In this document: in pieces, positions 1 to 9,037 of the stretch
Layout of the letters: every line of letters begins with the position of its first letter
How positions within the stretch are numbered: position 1 is the stretch's first letter
Source of the DNA: Fontibacter flavus
GTDB lineage: Bacteria; Bacteroidota; Bacteroidia; Cytophagales; Cyclobacteriaceae
Direction: 5' to 3'
NCBI RefSeq assembly: GCF_042432905.1
Contig: NZ_JBHLWI010000009.1
Span: forward strand, 62,001-126,000
Length of the DNA stretch: 64,000 nt
Notes under the pieces: generated by a model
What the model was told of the DNA's origin: nothing
Databases searched by the model: none
What the model saw: only the letters and a program-made list of their open reading frames with translations
Translations under genes and position numbers: made by a program

Positions 1-71
1 GCATCCTTCAGCTTTTTCTGCTTTTCTTTTCCAAAACCAGGCAATATGTATTGTCTTTCAAATCTGTCCAT
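1..71 (-). CDS. moeB: MoeB/ThiF-family adenylyltransferase, N-terminal fragment cut by the window edge
   Basis: Only the first 23 codons lie in the window. They read MDRFERQYILPGFG followed by KEKQKKL, which is the usual opening of HesA/MoeB/ThiF E1-like enzymes (an R-x-x-R-Q segment, then a LPGFG or similar turn before the Rossmann fold). These enzymes adenylate the C-terminal glycine of a MoaD or ThiS sulfur carrier. The start codon lies one base after the stop codon of the moaD gene, so the two are cotranscribed and probably translationally coupled. The catalytic domain is outside the window, so MoeB rather than ThiF or HesA is chosen from the molybdenum-cofactor context. Confidence 0.75.
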   Translation of the reverse strand, partial: MDRFERQYILPGFGKEKQKKLKD

Positions 72-72
72 T

Positions 73-339
73 TCATCCTCCAGAGAAAGGTGGTAATAAG
101 GCTACTTCTGCACCACTTGGAATTGGGGTGTTTCCATGTGCTTGTTTTTTATTGACGGCTATGCTGAATTTGATATGCTGAAGTTCTGGATATTGTTGGT
201 GCAGAAATCCCAAAAGGATATCTGTATTGGGTATGTTCTCCAATAATAATTGCTGAGTTTTAATTTTGTCGGCTATCATTCCAAAAGCCAATACTTTTAT
301 TTGCTGATTGATTTTTTCCATTTCTGAAGCATAATACAT
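73..339 (-). CDS. moaD: Molybdopterin synthase sulfur carrier subunit (MoaD/ThiS family)
   Basis: This 88-residue protein ends in LLPPFSGG. The terminal Gly-Gly tail is the hallmark of the MoaD/ThiS beta-grasp sulfur carriers, whose last glycine is adenylated by MoeB and converted to the thiocarboxylate that supplies the dithiolene sulfurs of molybdopterin. The segment KVLAFGMIADK matches the first beta strand of the fold, and GAEVALLPP the strand before the tail. An internal methionine seven codons in (start 321) would give the common 82-residue length and is a plausible alternative start; neither start has a clear ribosome binding site. The gene is the fourth in the minus-strand molybdenum-cofactor cluster. 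The large subunit gene moaE is not in the window. Confidence 0.88.
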   Translation of the reverse strand: MYYASEMEKINQQIKVLAFGMIADKIKTQQLLLENIPNTDILLGFLHQQYPELQHIKFSIAVNKKQAHGNTPIPSGAEVALLPPFSGG

Positions 340-513
340 TCTTATTAAATTCGTCTTAGAGGTCAGTTATCTGTAGACATTTGACTTTATGAGCGGGAAA
401 AGCTATAAGATGAATACGTTTTGATCCTTCAAATGATTTATGTTTGAGCCGATTTTTGACCTCGTTTGTAAGTATTTAGCCTTAATTTAATCATTTCTCT
501 TCTATTTCCCCTC

Positions 514-1251
514 TCAACCTGTCCAAATTAACTTCACTGCGGCAATCAATAACACTACCCCCAATAAATATTTGACGACTTTGGACTGGAATTTTAAGGC
601 GCCAAAATAAGCGCCTAATGCTCCGCCAAGGATGGTCAAAGGCATGACTATCCATAACTGTTTATCGATTTCAGCTGAAAGTCCTCCCGCACCCAAAAAC
701 CCGCTGATTGAATTCAATAAGATAAATAAGGCTGAAACTGCTGCTGTTTCTTTGACATTGGTCCAGCCCAACATCAACAGAATAGGAGATAGGATGATAC
801 CTCCTCCTATGCCGATCAAACCTGAGAAAAAGCCAATTACTAAACCCAAAACTGCTGCCATCCAAAGTGTTTCTTTTATGGTAGCACTTTCTTTGATGGG
901 GAAAATGTTCAGGAACTTTAATACTGGAAAGATCAACAGTATTCCCAAAATTCTTTTATAAATGGAGGTATCCACCAAAATGGTCCCCCCCAAATACGCT
1001 GCAGGTATGGAAAAAAGTATCAAAGCCAGAAACAGTTTGGTCGGGAATTTTATGGCTTTATTGAAGGAAATAAATGCCATTAGGGACACAAACATATTCA
1101 TCAACAAAGCGGTCGGCCTGATTTGCTCAGGAGCAAAATTGAGTAAAGCTAATACCATCAGGTAGGAACTGGCTCCTCCATGCCCTACCGAAGCATATAG
1201 AAAGGCTACGGTCGGTAGAACCAGGTAAAGTATCAATTCATTTAACTCCAT
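514..1251 (-). CDS. TauE/SafE (TSUP) family membrane transporter, sulfite-exporter type
   Basis: The 245-residue protein is almost entirely hydrophobic with about eight membrane segments. It shows the glycine-rich TSUP signatures in both halves: GHGGASSYL near residue 24, and a glycine-rich stretch GLIGIGGGIILSPI near residue 144 that opens the second repeat. Family members export sulfite or sulfoacetate or move other small sulfur-containing anions; the substrate cannot be told from sequence. The gene starts 7 bases downstream of moeA and is therefore within the molybdenum-cofactor operon. That position suggests a link to sulfite, for example with a molybdenum-dependent sulfite dehydrogenase encoded elsewhere, or to another anion needed by the pathway. 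Confidence 0.85.
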   Translation of the reverse strand: MELNELILYLVLPTVAFLYASVGHGGASSYLMVLALLNFAPEQIRPTALLMNMFVSLMAFISFNKAIKFPTKLFLALILFSIPAAYLGGTILVDTSIYKRILGILLIFPVLKFLNIFPIKESATIKETLWMAAVLGLVIGFFSGLIGIGGGIILSPILLMLGWTNVKETAAVSALFILLNSISGFLGAGGLSAEIDKQLWIVMPLTILGGALGAYFGALKFQSKVVKYLLGVVLLIAAVKLIWTG

Positions 1252-1258
1252 CTAAACC

Positions 1259-2440
1259 TTACCATTTATAGAATTTGACCATGCTGCCTTTTGGGAGGAA
1301 TTCTATGTCTTCGGGTATTTCTAAGATGCAGTTTGCAACGCCATAAGAAATCAGATTGAATGATTCCTGTCCTGAAAGGATTTCTATTGAACCGTTTTGC
1401 TCTTTGGCTTTCAGAAAAAAAGTTAAACCCTGTTTTTTTCTATAATCCTCTTTCAAAGGTAATAAACCTGTAGGTTGCCAGGTATTTGATTTTCCCATCC
1501 AAGATTCCAAGCAAGGTTTGACATATTGATTGAAGCAGGTGAGTGTAGAGGCAGGATTTCCAGGAAGGGCAAATATCCATTGATGATCTCTAAAACCGAC
1601 ATAAAGTGGTTTTCCAGGCTTTTGCTTGATTTTGTAGAACAGTTCTTTGACACTTGCGTTTTCTAATCCCTTTTTAACAAAATCAAATTCCCCAACAGAG
1701 ATACCACCTGAAATGATCAGAACATCATAGCGCTGGATAAAATCATTGATTTGAGATTGTAAAAGGTCCGGGTCATCGATGGATTTGGCTATTTCTATGG
1801 CTTTGACCCCAAGTTTTTGCAAATAAGTTTTGAGAACATGTCCATTGGAATCGTAGACTTTGCCAAAAGACAGTGGTTCACCTACTTCCATCAATTCGTC
1901 ACCGGTAAGGATAATGCCAACTGTTGGAGGCAAATAAACCGGTACTTGATCCAGACCTACAGAAGCTAAAAGGCCGATCATTCCCGGAGTAATTTCAGAG
2001 CCTTTTTTTGCAATAAGCGTTCCTGTGGTATTTTGAGCACCTTTCTTTCGGACATTGGCACCTTTTGAAAAATTTTCAATATCAAAGTTGAACAGATTAC
2101 CTTCTATACTTACCAGTTCTTGCTGAATAACCGTATCCGCCCCATTTGGTATTGGCGCACCAGTGAAAATACGGATAGCTTCATCTTCACCTAATGTAAA
2201 GTTTCCTATCTCGCCTGCACGGATTTTTGTTTCAGCCCTTAATTTTCTACTTGATTGCCCGTCCTGCCAACGGATAGCATAGCCGTCCATGGCCGAATTG
2301 TCAAAAAATGGAATATCTATAGGAGATTGGATATCTGCTGATAGAAATAAGCCCAAGGACTCATCCAATGCAACCGTTCCTGTTTTACCTGATAATTGAT
2401 GTTGATTTAATAAATTCTTTGCTTCCTCAACTGAAATCAT
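1259..2440 (-). CDS. moeA: Molybdopterin molybdenumtransferase MoeA
   Basis: MoeA inserts molybdate into adenylylated molybdopterin to complete the cofactor. The 393-residue length is typical. The N-terminal part carries the conserved FDNSAMDGYAIR motif (about residues 46-57). The central MogA-like domain has GDELMEVGEPL and SGGISVGEFDFVKKGL, which bind the pterin and nucleotide. KPGKPLYVG and FALPGNPASTLTCFNQYV mark the end of the catalytic domain, and a beta-rich C-terminal domain IV follows. The gene lies 10 bases after moaA and 7 bases before the TSUP gene, so it is the middle of a minus-strand operon. Nothing is missing or unusual. Confidence 0.96.
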   Translation of the reverse strand: MISVEEAKNLLNQHQLSGKTGTVALDESLGLFLSADIQSPIDIPFFDNSAMDGYAIRWQDGQSSRKLRAETKIRAGEIGNFTLGEDEAIRIFTGAPIPNGADTVIQQELVSIEGNLFNFDIENFSKGANVRKKGAQNTTGTLIAKKGSEITPGMIGLLASVGLDQVPVYLPPTVGIILTGDELMEVGEPLSFGKVYDSNGHVLKTYLQKLGVKAIEIAKSIDDPDLLQSQINDFIQRYDVLIISGGISVGEFDFVKKGLENASVKELFYKIKQKPGKPLYVGFRDHQWIFALPGNPASTLTCFNQYVKPCLESWMGKSNTWQPTGLLPLKEDYRKKQGLTFFLKAKEQNGSIEILSGQESFNLISYGVANCILEIPEDIEFLPKGSMVKFYKW

Positions 2441-2450
2441 AATGCTGAAT

Positions 2451-3431
2451 TTATCCGCCGATTTTGATCATGCTCCTGTTTTCAATCTTTTCGGCTTCTG
2501 TTTTTTGGTAATTGGGTGTGAATTGCCCTCCAAGAATGGCATGCTTTCTTTTGACAGATACATGAATGAGCGGCAGTATGTCTTCACCTTTTCTTAAGCT
2601 GCCCAAAAGATCTATTTCTTCTTTTCCAAAAAGGCAATTTTTCATCTTACCGTCAGCAGTAAGGCGAAGCCGGTTACAGTCACCACAAAAATGTTCACTC
2701 ATGGTAGTAATAAATGCAAAGGTTCCCCGATGGCCAATGGCCTTATATTTTTTCGCGGTGGCATGGGGTTCGTCCTGCAGTTTTTCCACTTCGAATTCCT
2801 GCCCCACCATTTCCAACATTTGTTTGGCAGTGATGACTTTGTCACTTTTCCAGTGGTTGCCTGAAAAAGGCATGAATTCTATAAACCTCACATGTAAGGG
2901 CAGGTCTTTGGTTATCCTGATAAAATCACCGATTTCATGCTCCACTATGCCATTAAGAGCGACAGCATTGATTTTGATCCTGAAGCCATTATCCAGCAAT
3001 AAAAGGATATTATCCCAAACCTGTTGGAATTGGTCCCTCTTGGTCAGTTTAAAAAAGGTTTCTCTGTTCAGGGAATCCAAACTCACATTTAGGGTTTTGA
3101 TGCCGACTTCTTTGAAGAGTTCAATGTATTTATGTACCAACACGCCATTGGTGGTCATAGTAAGCTCAACAGGCATTTTTGCCAATCTCCTGGCGATTTC
3201 AGGAAACTCTTTTCTGACCAAAGGTTCACCGCCTGTAAGTCGGATTTTTTTCACTCCTAAATCCACAAAAGTCCGGGCGATTTTCTCGATTTCATCTGTA
3301 GACATCAAATGGGAGTTGGGTAGGCATTCTATCTGTTCATTGGGCATGCAATAGGCACAACGGAAATTGCAACTGTCCGTCAAGGAAATCCTGAGATAGT
3401 TATGAATTCGTTGGTGTTGGTCAATCAGCAT
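2451..3431 (-). CDS. moaA: GTP 3',8-cyclase MoaA
   Basis: This radical SAM enzyme converts GTP to 3',8-cyclo-GTP, the first step of molybdopterin synthesis. The N-terminal cluster motif C-x3-C-x2-C is seen in CNFRCAYCMP (about residues 22-31), followed by the SAM-binding RLTGGEPLVRKEF. The second, C-terminal cluster is in HFCGDCNRLRLTADGKMKNC (about 247-266). The length, 326 residues, is normal. The usual C-terminal GG tail of MoaA is present as KIGG. It is the first gene of the minus-strand operon moaA-moeA-TSUP-moaD-moeB. The partner MoaC is not in the window. No clear promoter motif was seen in the 188-base spacer shared with the divergent ctaA. Confidence 0.97.
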   Translation of the reverse strand: MLIDQHQRIHNYLRISLTDSCNFRCAYCMPNEQIECLPNSHLMSTDEIEKIARTFVDLGVKKIRLTGGEPLVRKEFPEIARRLAKMPVELTMTTNGVLVHKYIELFKEVGIKTLNVSLDSLNRETFFKLTKRDQFQQVWDNILLLLDNGFRIKINAVALNGIVEHEIGDFIRITKDLPLHVRFIEFMPFSGNHWKSDKVITAKQMLEMVGQEFEVEKLQDEPHATAKKYKAIGHRGTFAFITTMSEHFCGDCNRLRLTADGKMKNCLFGKEEIDLLGSLRKGEDILPLIHVSVKRKHAILGGQFTPNYQKTEAEKIENRSMIKIGG

Positions 3432-3619
3432 GCAGTTTTTATTTTATCAGCCTCTAATATCGGAAAACCCTAGTGAAATCAATAATCTGCATCAGAGAAT
3501 AGTTTATTTACTTTTTAAATAATGTTAAGATTTAGCTTCATTAAGTCGTCAATATCCTGATATTTATCAGTATTTATCATGGAATAAAGTCTCATTTTTG
3601 GCATCAAAATAAAGATTGT

Positions 3620-4636
3620 ATGCATAATCGATATCAGAAAGCAGTTGATTATTGGTTGATGGCCGGTGCTGTAATGGTCCTTTTGATGGTAGTGATAGGC
3701 GGGATTACAAGATTGACCCAATCCGGGCTTTCCATGGTGCGGTGGGAACCTATCATTGGTACCATTCCTCCCTTGAATGAAGCGGAATGGTTTTTGGAAT
3801 TTGAAGCATATAAAGCCTCACCTGAATACCAGCATTACAATAGTCACTTCGAACTGGACGATTTCAAAAAAATTTATTTCTGGGAATATTTACACCGTCT
3901 TATCGGCAGGTTGATCGGACTCGTTTTCCTATTTCCTGCAGTATTTTTCTGGATAAAGGGAGTTTTTTCCGCAAGCATGAAGAGGAAAGTGATCATCATA
4001 TTTTTTGGGGGGCTATTTCAAGGTGTCTTGGGTTGGTATATGGTGAAAAGCGGTTTGGTGGATAAGCCCCACGTCAGTCATTACAGGTTGGCGGCACATT
4101 TATCTACAGCCTTGGCTTTAGTGGCCTATATTTATTGGGTAGCGATGGACTGGAAACAGCAAAAACAGTTTTTTGTACCAAAGGTCCGCAATTGGAGCAT
4201 TACCATATTATTTGTGTTGGGTATTCAGATAGTGTATGGTGCGTTTGTAGCAGGTTTAAAAGCAGGAAAAATGTACAACACCTTTCCAAAAATGGGAAGG
4301 GAATGGATTCCTTCTGAGCTTTCCTATGCTTTTGACCTCCATGGTTTTGCAGCCATTTTTGAAGGCGGGGGAGTGGTACAACTGCTCCACCGTTATATCG
4401 CTTATCTGGTTTTGGGAATGGTCCTGTATACCTGGTGGATTGTAAAGAAGCACCATCAGGTTTTGTTATCTTCAGCCAATTGGCTACTTGTTTTGGTCAG
4501 TTTTCAGTTTTTACTGGGTGTCTTCACGCTGCTATGGGCAGTGCCCGTCAGTTTGGGAGTCCTACACCAATTAATGGCTGCCTTTTTGCTTTTAGCCGTT
4601 GTAAACATCCTGCGAAAATCCAGTGCAACCGGTTAA
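3620..4636 (+). CDS. ctaA: Heme A synthase (COX15/CtaA family)
   Basis: CtaA oxidises the C8 methyl of heme O to the formyl group of heme A for cytochrome oxidase. The 338-residue protein has eight predicted membrane helices. The first ends in IGGITRLTQSGLSMVRWEP, the COX15 signature. The heme ligands appear as histidines in WEYLHRLIGR, in RLAAHLSTAL, in LLHRYIAYL and in LHQLMAAF. The length and the presence of the extended loop between helices one and two match the type 2 (proteobacterial/mitochondrial-like) form. The gene is transcribed alone, divergent from moaA and convergent with the S9 peptidase gene, with a shared terminator at its end. Confidence 0.95.
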   Translation: MHNRYQKAVDYWLMAGAVMVLLMVVIGGITRLTQSGLSMVRWEPIIGTIPPLNEAEWFLEFEAYKASPEYQHYNSHFELDDFKKIYFWEYLHRLIGRLIGLVFLFPAVFFWIKGVFSASMKRKVIIIFFGGLFQGVLGWYMVKSGLVDKPHVSHYRLAAHLSTALALVAYIYWVAMDWKQQKQFFVPKVRNWSITILFVLGIQIVYGAFVAGLKAGKMYNTFPKMGREWIPSELSYAFDLHGFAAIFEGGGVVQLLHRYIAYLVLGMVLYTWWIVKKHHQVLLSSANWLLVLVSFQFLLGVFTLLWAVPVSLGVLHQLMAAFLLLAVVNILRKSSATG

Positions 4637-4643
4637 GGGAAAT

Positions 4644-4676
4644 AAAAAAGCCGACCATTTTCGGACGGCTTTTTTA
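4644..4676. terminator. Bidirectional rho-independent terminator between ctaA and the S9 peptidase gene
   Basis: The hairpin is AGCCG-A-CC / GG-A-CGGCT with a single A/A mismatch in the stem. A run of A precedes it and a run of T follows, so it can end transcription from either strand. Confidence 0.8.
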
Positions 4677-4679
4677 TGG

Positions 4680-7163
4680 TTATTTGACCAAAGGTTTTTC
4701 CCTTTGGATTTCCATCATGTCAACAGGTGGAGGGGTGTTGTCACCCAATAAGTGTTGAACGAAGTAATCACCCATTCTCCAGAAGAAATATTCTGTCATA
4801 TCCCCAAAACCATGTCTTTGACTTGGTAGGATGATGAAATCAAATCGTTTGTTGGCTTTGATCAGCGCATTGGCCATTCTGATAGTATTGGCCGGGTGTA
4901 CATTGTTATCTACATCACCGGTGACCAAAAGCAGTCTTCCCTTCAGGTTTTTGGCTAAATCAGGGTTCTTTTCCACCTGATAGATGAAAGTAGTGTCTCC
5001 TTTAGGATTAATGACTTCTTTTACCCCATGATGCTTCTCAGACCACCATCTGTTGTAGATGTTGTTTTCATGGTTACCGGCAGAAGAAACAGCTACTTTG
5101 AAGAAATCAGGATAGACCAACATGGCCGCTGTGGACATGAATCCACCACCAGAGTGGCCATGTATGCCTACTCTTGATTTGTCAATAAAGGAATGTCTGT
5201 CCGCCAATTGTTCTACAGCAGCTTTTTTATCAGCAAGACCATAATCTCTTAAATTGCCATATCCATAGTTGTGATACCACTTTGACCTTGAAGGGTGACC
5301 GCCGCGGTTACCGATGGTCACCACTACAAATCCAAATTGGGCCAAACGGTCAATTCTGTCCATTCCTCTTCCGAATGCTTTGTTGACAGCTTCGGTTTGT
5401 GGTCCAGGATAGACATATTCAATGATGGGATATTTCTTCGTACTGTCAAAATCAAAAGGCTTGTACATGACACCATAAAGATCGGTGATACCATCATCAG
5501 CCTTCACTTTGTAAGGTTCAGGAAATTTGTAGCCGGCAGCAAATAAGGAGCTCAGATCAGCTGTTTCCAGATCCATGATCTTCCTTCCTGTATTGTCATA
5601 TAATGCAGAAGCAGGAACAGTGTTTACCCTACTGTAATTGTTGACGAAATAGGTTGCCTTATCATTCATGGATGTGCCATGATTGAAATCACCTGGATTA
5701 AGCAGCGTGATGGCTCCACCGCTGAGATTTACTTTATAAAGGTGTTCATAGTAAGGATCTTCACCTTTTTCTCTGCCATTTGCGGTGAAGTAGAGGAAAT
5801 TGTTTTTTTCATCTACTCTTACGATACTTTCTGAATGGAAAGGTCCTGATGTCAATTGCCTTTTCAGGTTGCCTTGGGTATCATAAAGGTAATAATGACC
5901 CCATCCATCTCTCTCAGACCAATGGATCAACGCTGTTCCATTGTTGATGATTTCTGGTTTTTGGATATCGATGTAGGTATTGCTTCTTTCTTCGATGATG
6001 ACCTCTTTCTTACCTTCCTTGATGTTCCATCTGCAAATATCTATGCGCTTTAGATCTCTTGAAGTAATGGAGAAATAAAAGAAATCATTATTCCCTAACC
6101 AAAGTACAGGTTTGAAATCATCATCCCTATTGGATGCGGCAATACTCTCAGACCATAGGCCTATGGTTTGGTCTTTGAAGGTAGAGACATCTAGTTTGCT
6201 CATTTTTTCAGATGCGAAAGAATAGTGATACAGCTCAGCTGTCGGCTGCTCTTTTTCACCCGGCATGGCATATTTGTAAGTCTCCAAGGTTGGTCTTGGA
6301 TTACGGGTATTGTGGATTACCCATAGGTCTTTGACTTTTCTCGAATCAGATCTGCTGAGGATAAACTGTTTAGAATCCGCAGACCAAAGTACTCCTGCCC
6401 GTTTGCGGTTATTCTTGTTTTTTTCCTCTTCTTCATTGTCTTCACCTCTTCCCCAGCCACCATAGCTATAATCTTTCTCACCATCTGTTGTCAATTGGTG
6501 TTCAACTATTGTGCTATCTTTCTCATCCTTCACTGCTTTCAAAAAATTTGCTTTGTCCATCCAAAAAAGGTTTTCATTTTTGGAGAATACGATCTTGGAT
6601 GAATCAGGTGAAATATTGGCCCAAGAAAGTCTTTTGGCCTCTTCCTCAGGATCGGTGATCTCGGTTAGTGTTTGGCTATTGATGTTAAAACTGAACACAA
6701 AGGTTTTCTTTTCCAGGGAATCTTTGGCATTTCTGTTTTTGGCTTTGATTTCTTCCCAGTCTTTTTTTACGACCTCTTGCGTACTTTTGATTTTGAACTG
6801 AATCGTGTTTTCGTCTTCCAAAAACTTCAGGTTACTGATATCCAAATGTTGGCCATCAAAGGGATCTTTCACGATTTTGGTGATTTCTGCCGCCAACCTA
6901 TCATTGTCAAAAAGCTTGGTTTTGGTCCTGGTAGCAGGATTCACTATGTACCAGTTTTTACCTTCGGTGGTTTCATATTCATACCAAAATCGATCTGATT
7001 TTTTAAGCCAATGAGCATCTACATCCGTAGTAAATATCATTTTTTTGAGCTTTTCTGGGGAGAACCGGGCAGCCAGTTCATAATTTCCTTTGGTATGAGC
7101 TTCCTGCGCAAAGGAAGATCCCACCCAAAAGAAAAGCAATGTGTATAAGTAAACTTTCCTCAT
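4680..7163 (-). CDS. Secreted S9 family peptidase, dipeptidyl peptidase IV type
   Basis: The 827-residue protein begins with a signal peptide (MRKVYLYTLLFFWVGSSFAQ). About 500 residues of beta-propeller follow, as in the DPP IV N-terminal domain, then an alpha/beta hydrolase domain from about residue 560. The catalytic triad is visible: Ser in GHSGGGFMS (about 671), Asp in GDVDNNVHP (about 752) and His in SQRHGFGD (about 784). Such enzymes remove N-terminal dipeptides, usually X-Pro, from peptides in the periplasm or at the surface. The propeller has a charged insertion (about 240-255, EDNEEEEKNKNN). It is divergent from another exported peptidase gene of family S10, which suggests that both serve peptide use. 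The exact specificity is not established. Confidence 0.92.
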   Translation of the reverse strand: MRKVYLYTLLFFWVGSSFAQEAHTKGNYELAARFSPEKLKKMIFTTDVDAHWLKKSDRFWYEYETTEGKNWYIVNPATRTKTKLFDNDRLAAEITKIVKDPFDGQHLDISNLKFLEDENTIQFKIKSTQEVVKKDWEEIKAKNRNAKDSLEKKTFVFSFNINSQTLTEITDPEEEAKRLSWANISPDSSKIVFSKNENLFWMDKANFLKAVKDEKDSTIVEHQLTTDGEKDYSYGGWGRGEDNEEEEKNKNNRKRAGVLWSADSKQFILSRSDSRKVKDLWVIHNTRNPRPTLETYKYAMPGEKEQPTAELYHYSFASEKMSKLDVSTFKDQTIGLWSESIAASNRDDDFKPVLWLGNNDFFYFSITSRDLKRIDICRWNIKEGKKEVIIEERSNTYIDIQKPEIINNGTALIHWSERDGWGHYYLYDTQGNLKRQLTSGPFHSESIVRVDEKNNFLYFTANGREKGEDPYYEHLYKVNLSGGAITLLNPGDFNHGTSMNDKATYFVNNYSRVNTVPASALYDNTGRKIMDLETADLSSLFAAGYKFPEPYKVKADDGITDLYGVMYKPFDFDSTKKYPIIEYVYPGPQTEAVNKAFGRGMDRIDRLAQFGFVVVTIGNRGGHPSRSKWYHNYGYGNLRDYGLADKKAAVEQLADRHSFIDKSRVGIHGHSGGGFMSTAAMLVYPDFFKVAVSSAGNHENNIYNRWWSEKHHGVKEVINPKGDTTFIYQVEKNPDLAKNLKGRLLLVTGDVDNNVHPANTIRMANALIKANKRFDFIILPSQRHGFGDMTEYFFWRMGDYFVQHLLGDNTPPPVDMMEIQREKPLVK

Positions 7164-7401
7164 ATTAAAATTATTTTAAACCCACGAATCTATAACAAAG
7201 GCTCTTTTTTAGGGAACCGCTTATGGAATATTAAGCTAAATTAAGTGTTGTAGGATGGTTTTGGTTTTGTCATTTTTTTGGGAAATTTTTCTATGAATAC
7301 CATATAGTCCATTTATCATGACTTCATTTACCCTTACATAATTACTCGCTTTACAAAGAATAGAAGATGTAAATTAGACATGAATTAAACTTAAAATCAC
7401 T

Positions 7402-8886
7402 ATGAAAAAACACCTACTTACCTTGCTCTTTATGGCCCTTACGGTTATATGGGCTCAGGCGCAGGAAATCAGAGAAGTCAAAATTGAATCTTCAACTGTG
7501 ACCAATGGAGAGGCCAATATCAAAGGAAAGCGAGTTCCTTATAAGGCTACTGCTGGAACCATGCCTGTTTGGAATGAAGATGGTAAGCCCATCGCCTCTT
7601 TATTTTACACATACTATGAAAGAACTGATGTAACCGATAAGTCTACAAGGCCATTGGTTTTCTCTTTTAATGGAGGTCCTGGATCCGGTTCATTGTGGAT
7701 GCATTTGGCTTACACTGGTCCATATGTCCTGAATATTGATGATGAGGGATACCCTTTACAACCTTATGGCGTAAAGCAGAATCCACACTCTATCCTGGAC
7801 GTGGCTGATATCATTTACATAGATCCGGTAAATACCGGCTATTCCAGAATTGTTGACAAAGAAACCCCAAGATCTACTTTCTTTGGTATCAATGCTGATA
7901 TCAAATACTTGGCTGATTGGGTAAAAACCTTTGTAACAAGACAGAACAGATGGCAGTCTCCAAAGTATCTGATCGGAGAAAGTTATGGTACTACCAGGGT
8001 TTCTGGATTGGTTCACGAACTTCAAAATGCCCATTGGATGTACTTCAATGGTGTGATTTTGGTGTCTCCAACAGGTTTGGGATTGGATAGAAGTGGCCCT
8101 GTGGCAAAAGCTAACTACCTACCATATTATGCTGCGACTTCTTGGTATCATAAAGTGCTTCCTGCTGACCTTCAGGCCAAAGATTTAGACCAAATCCTTC
8201 CAGAAGTTGAAAAATACACTTTGGATGTGGTGCTCCCTGCGATCGCAAAAGGTGGTTCTTTAGATCCAGCAGAAAGAAAAGCCATCGCCAAGAAAATGTC
8301 ATATTATTCCGGTATCAAAGAAGAAGTGTTTCTTCAGCACGCTTTGGCTGTTCCAACCAGCTTCTACTGGAAAGAGTTAATGAGAGACAAGGGTTTGACA
8401 GTTGGTAGATTGGATAGCCGATACAGAGGTATTGACCAGACAGATGCAGGTGAAAGATATGATTATGACCCTGCTTTGACTGCATGGAACCACGCTTTCT
8501 CCCCTGCGATGAATTATTATGCTAAAAATATTCTTAAGTATAATACAGACCTTACCTACTACTTATTCGGACCTGTTCATCCATGGGATAGAGGAAATGA
8601 CAATACTGGAAACCAGCTTGCCCAAGCGATGCTTCAAAATCCATATCTTCATGTTATGAACCAATCTGGTTATTTTGACGGAGGAACGGATTATTTCAAT
8701 GCTAAATATAATCTGTGGCAAATGGACCCTTCAGGAAAACTACAGGACAGAATGACCTTCAAAGGTTACAGAAGCGGTCACATGATGTACTTGAGAGCGG
8801 AAGATTTGGCCAATGCCAATGAAGATGTCAGACAATTTATCCTAAACACTATTCCGGCTAAAGATAAGCCAGCTAAATATTGGTAA
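7402..8886 (+). CDS. Exported serine carboxypeptidase-like protein (peptidase family S10)
   Basis: The 494-residue protein starts with a signal peptide ending in IWAQAQ. The S10 oxyanion-hole motif FNGGPGSGS lies near residue 90 and the nucleophile serine is in GESYGTTR near residue 195. An Asp is plausible in the segment after MNQSGYFDGGTD, and the catalytic histidine is in YRSGHMMYL near residue 460. Family members release C-terminal amino acids, usually at acidic pH. The gene is divergent from the DPP IV-type gene across a 238-base spacer and ends at a strong hairpin terminator. It is probably a stand-alone periplasmic enzyme for peptide scavenging. Confidence 0.92.
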   Translation: MKKHLLTLLFMALTVIWAQAQEIREVKIESSTVTNGEANIKGKRVPYKATAGTMPVWNEDGKPIASLFYTYYERTDVTDKSTRPLVFSFNGGPGSGSLWMHLAYTGPYVLNIDDEGYPLQPYGVKQNPHSILDVADIIYIDPVNTGYSRIVDKETPRSTFFGINADIKYLADWVKTFVTRQNRWQSPKYLIGESYGTTRVSGLVHELQNAHWMYFNGVILVSPTGLGLDRSGPVAKANYLPYYAATSWYHKVLPADLQAKDLDQILPEVEKYTLDVVLPAIAKGGSLDPAERKAIAKKMSYYSGIKEEVFLQHALAVPTSFYWKELMRDKGLTVGRLDSRYRGIDQTDAGERYDYDPALTAWNHAFSPAMNYYAKNILKYNTDLTYYLFGPVHPWDRGNDNTGNQLAQAMLQNPYLHVMNQSGYFDGGTDYFNAKYNLWQMDPSGKLQDRMTFKGYRSGHMMYLRAEDLANANEDVRQFILNTIPAKDKPAKYW

Positions 8887-8927
8887 TCAATTATTGAAAA
8901 TTTGATTTCTAAAAGGATCAAATAGTT

Positions 8928-8972
8928 AAAAAGCCCTTAGAGCAAAAAAGACTTGCACTAAGGGCTTTTTTT
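8928..8972 (+). terminator. Rho-independent terminator after the S10 peptidase gene
   Basis: The inverted repeat AAGCCCTTAG / CTAAGGGCTT has a 17-base loop and is followed by a run of seven T. The A-run before it could also serve the converging gluQ-type gene. Confidence 0.8.
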
Positions 8973-9037
8973 AAGTGTAATGTAAAAGAATTGATTGGAG
9001 TACTCTTAAAAGAATTAATTCGACATTAATGAATGGC

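Noticed and set aside
2566..3354. Long plus-strand frame (262 codons) opposite moaA
   Set aside because: moaA has all radical SAM motifs on the other strand; the opposite frame is a shadow with a Ser/Leu-rich, non-protein-like composition.
9015..9030. TTCGACATTAA near 9019 as a further copy of the sigma-type promoter
   Set aside because: The first half (TTACATT) is missing at the 12-base distance and no plus-strand gene follows.
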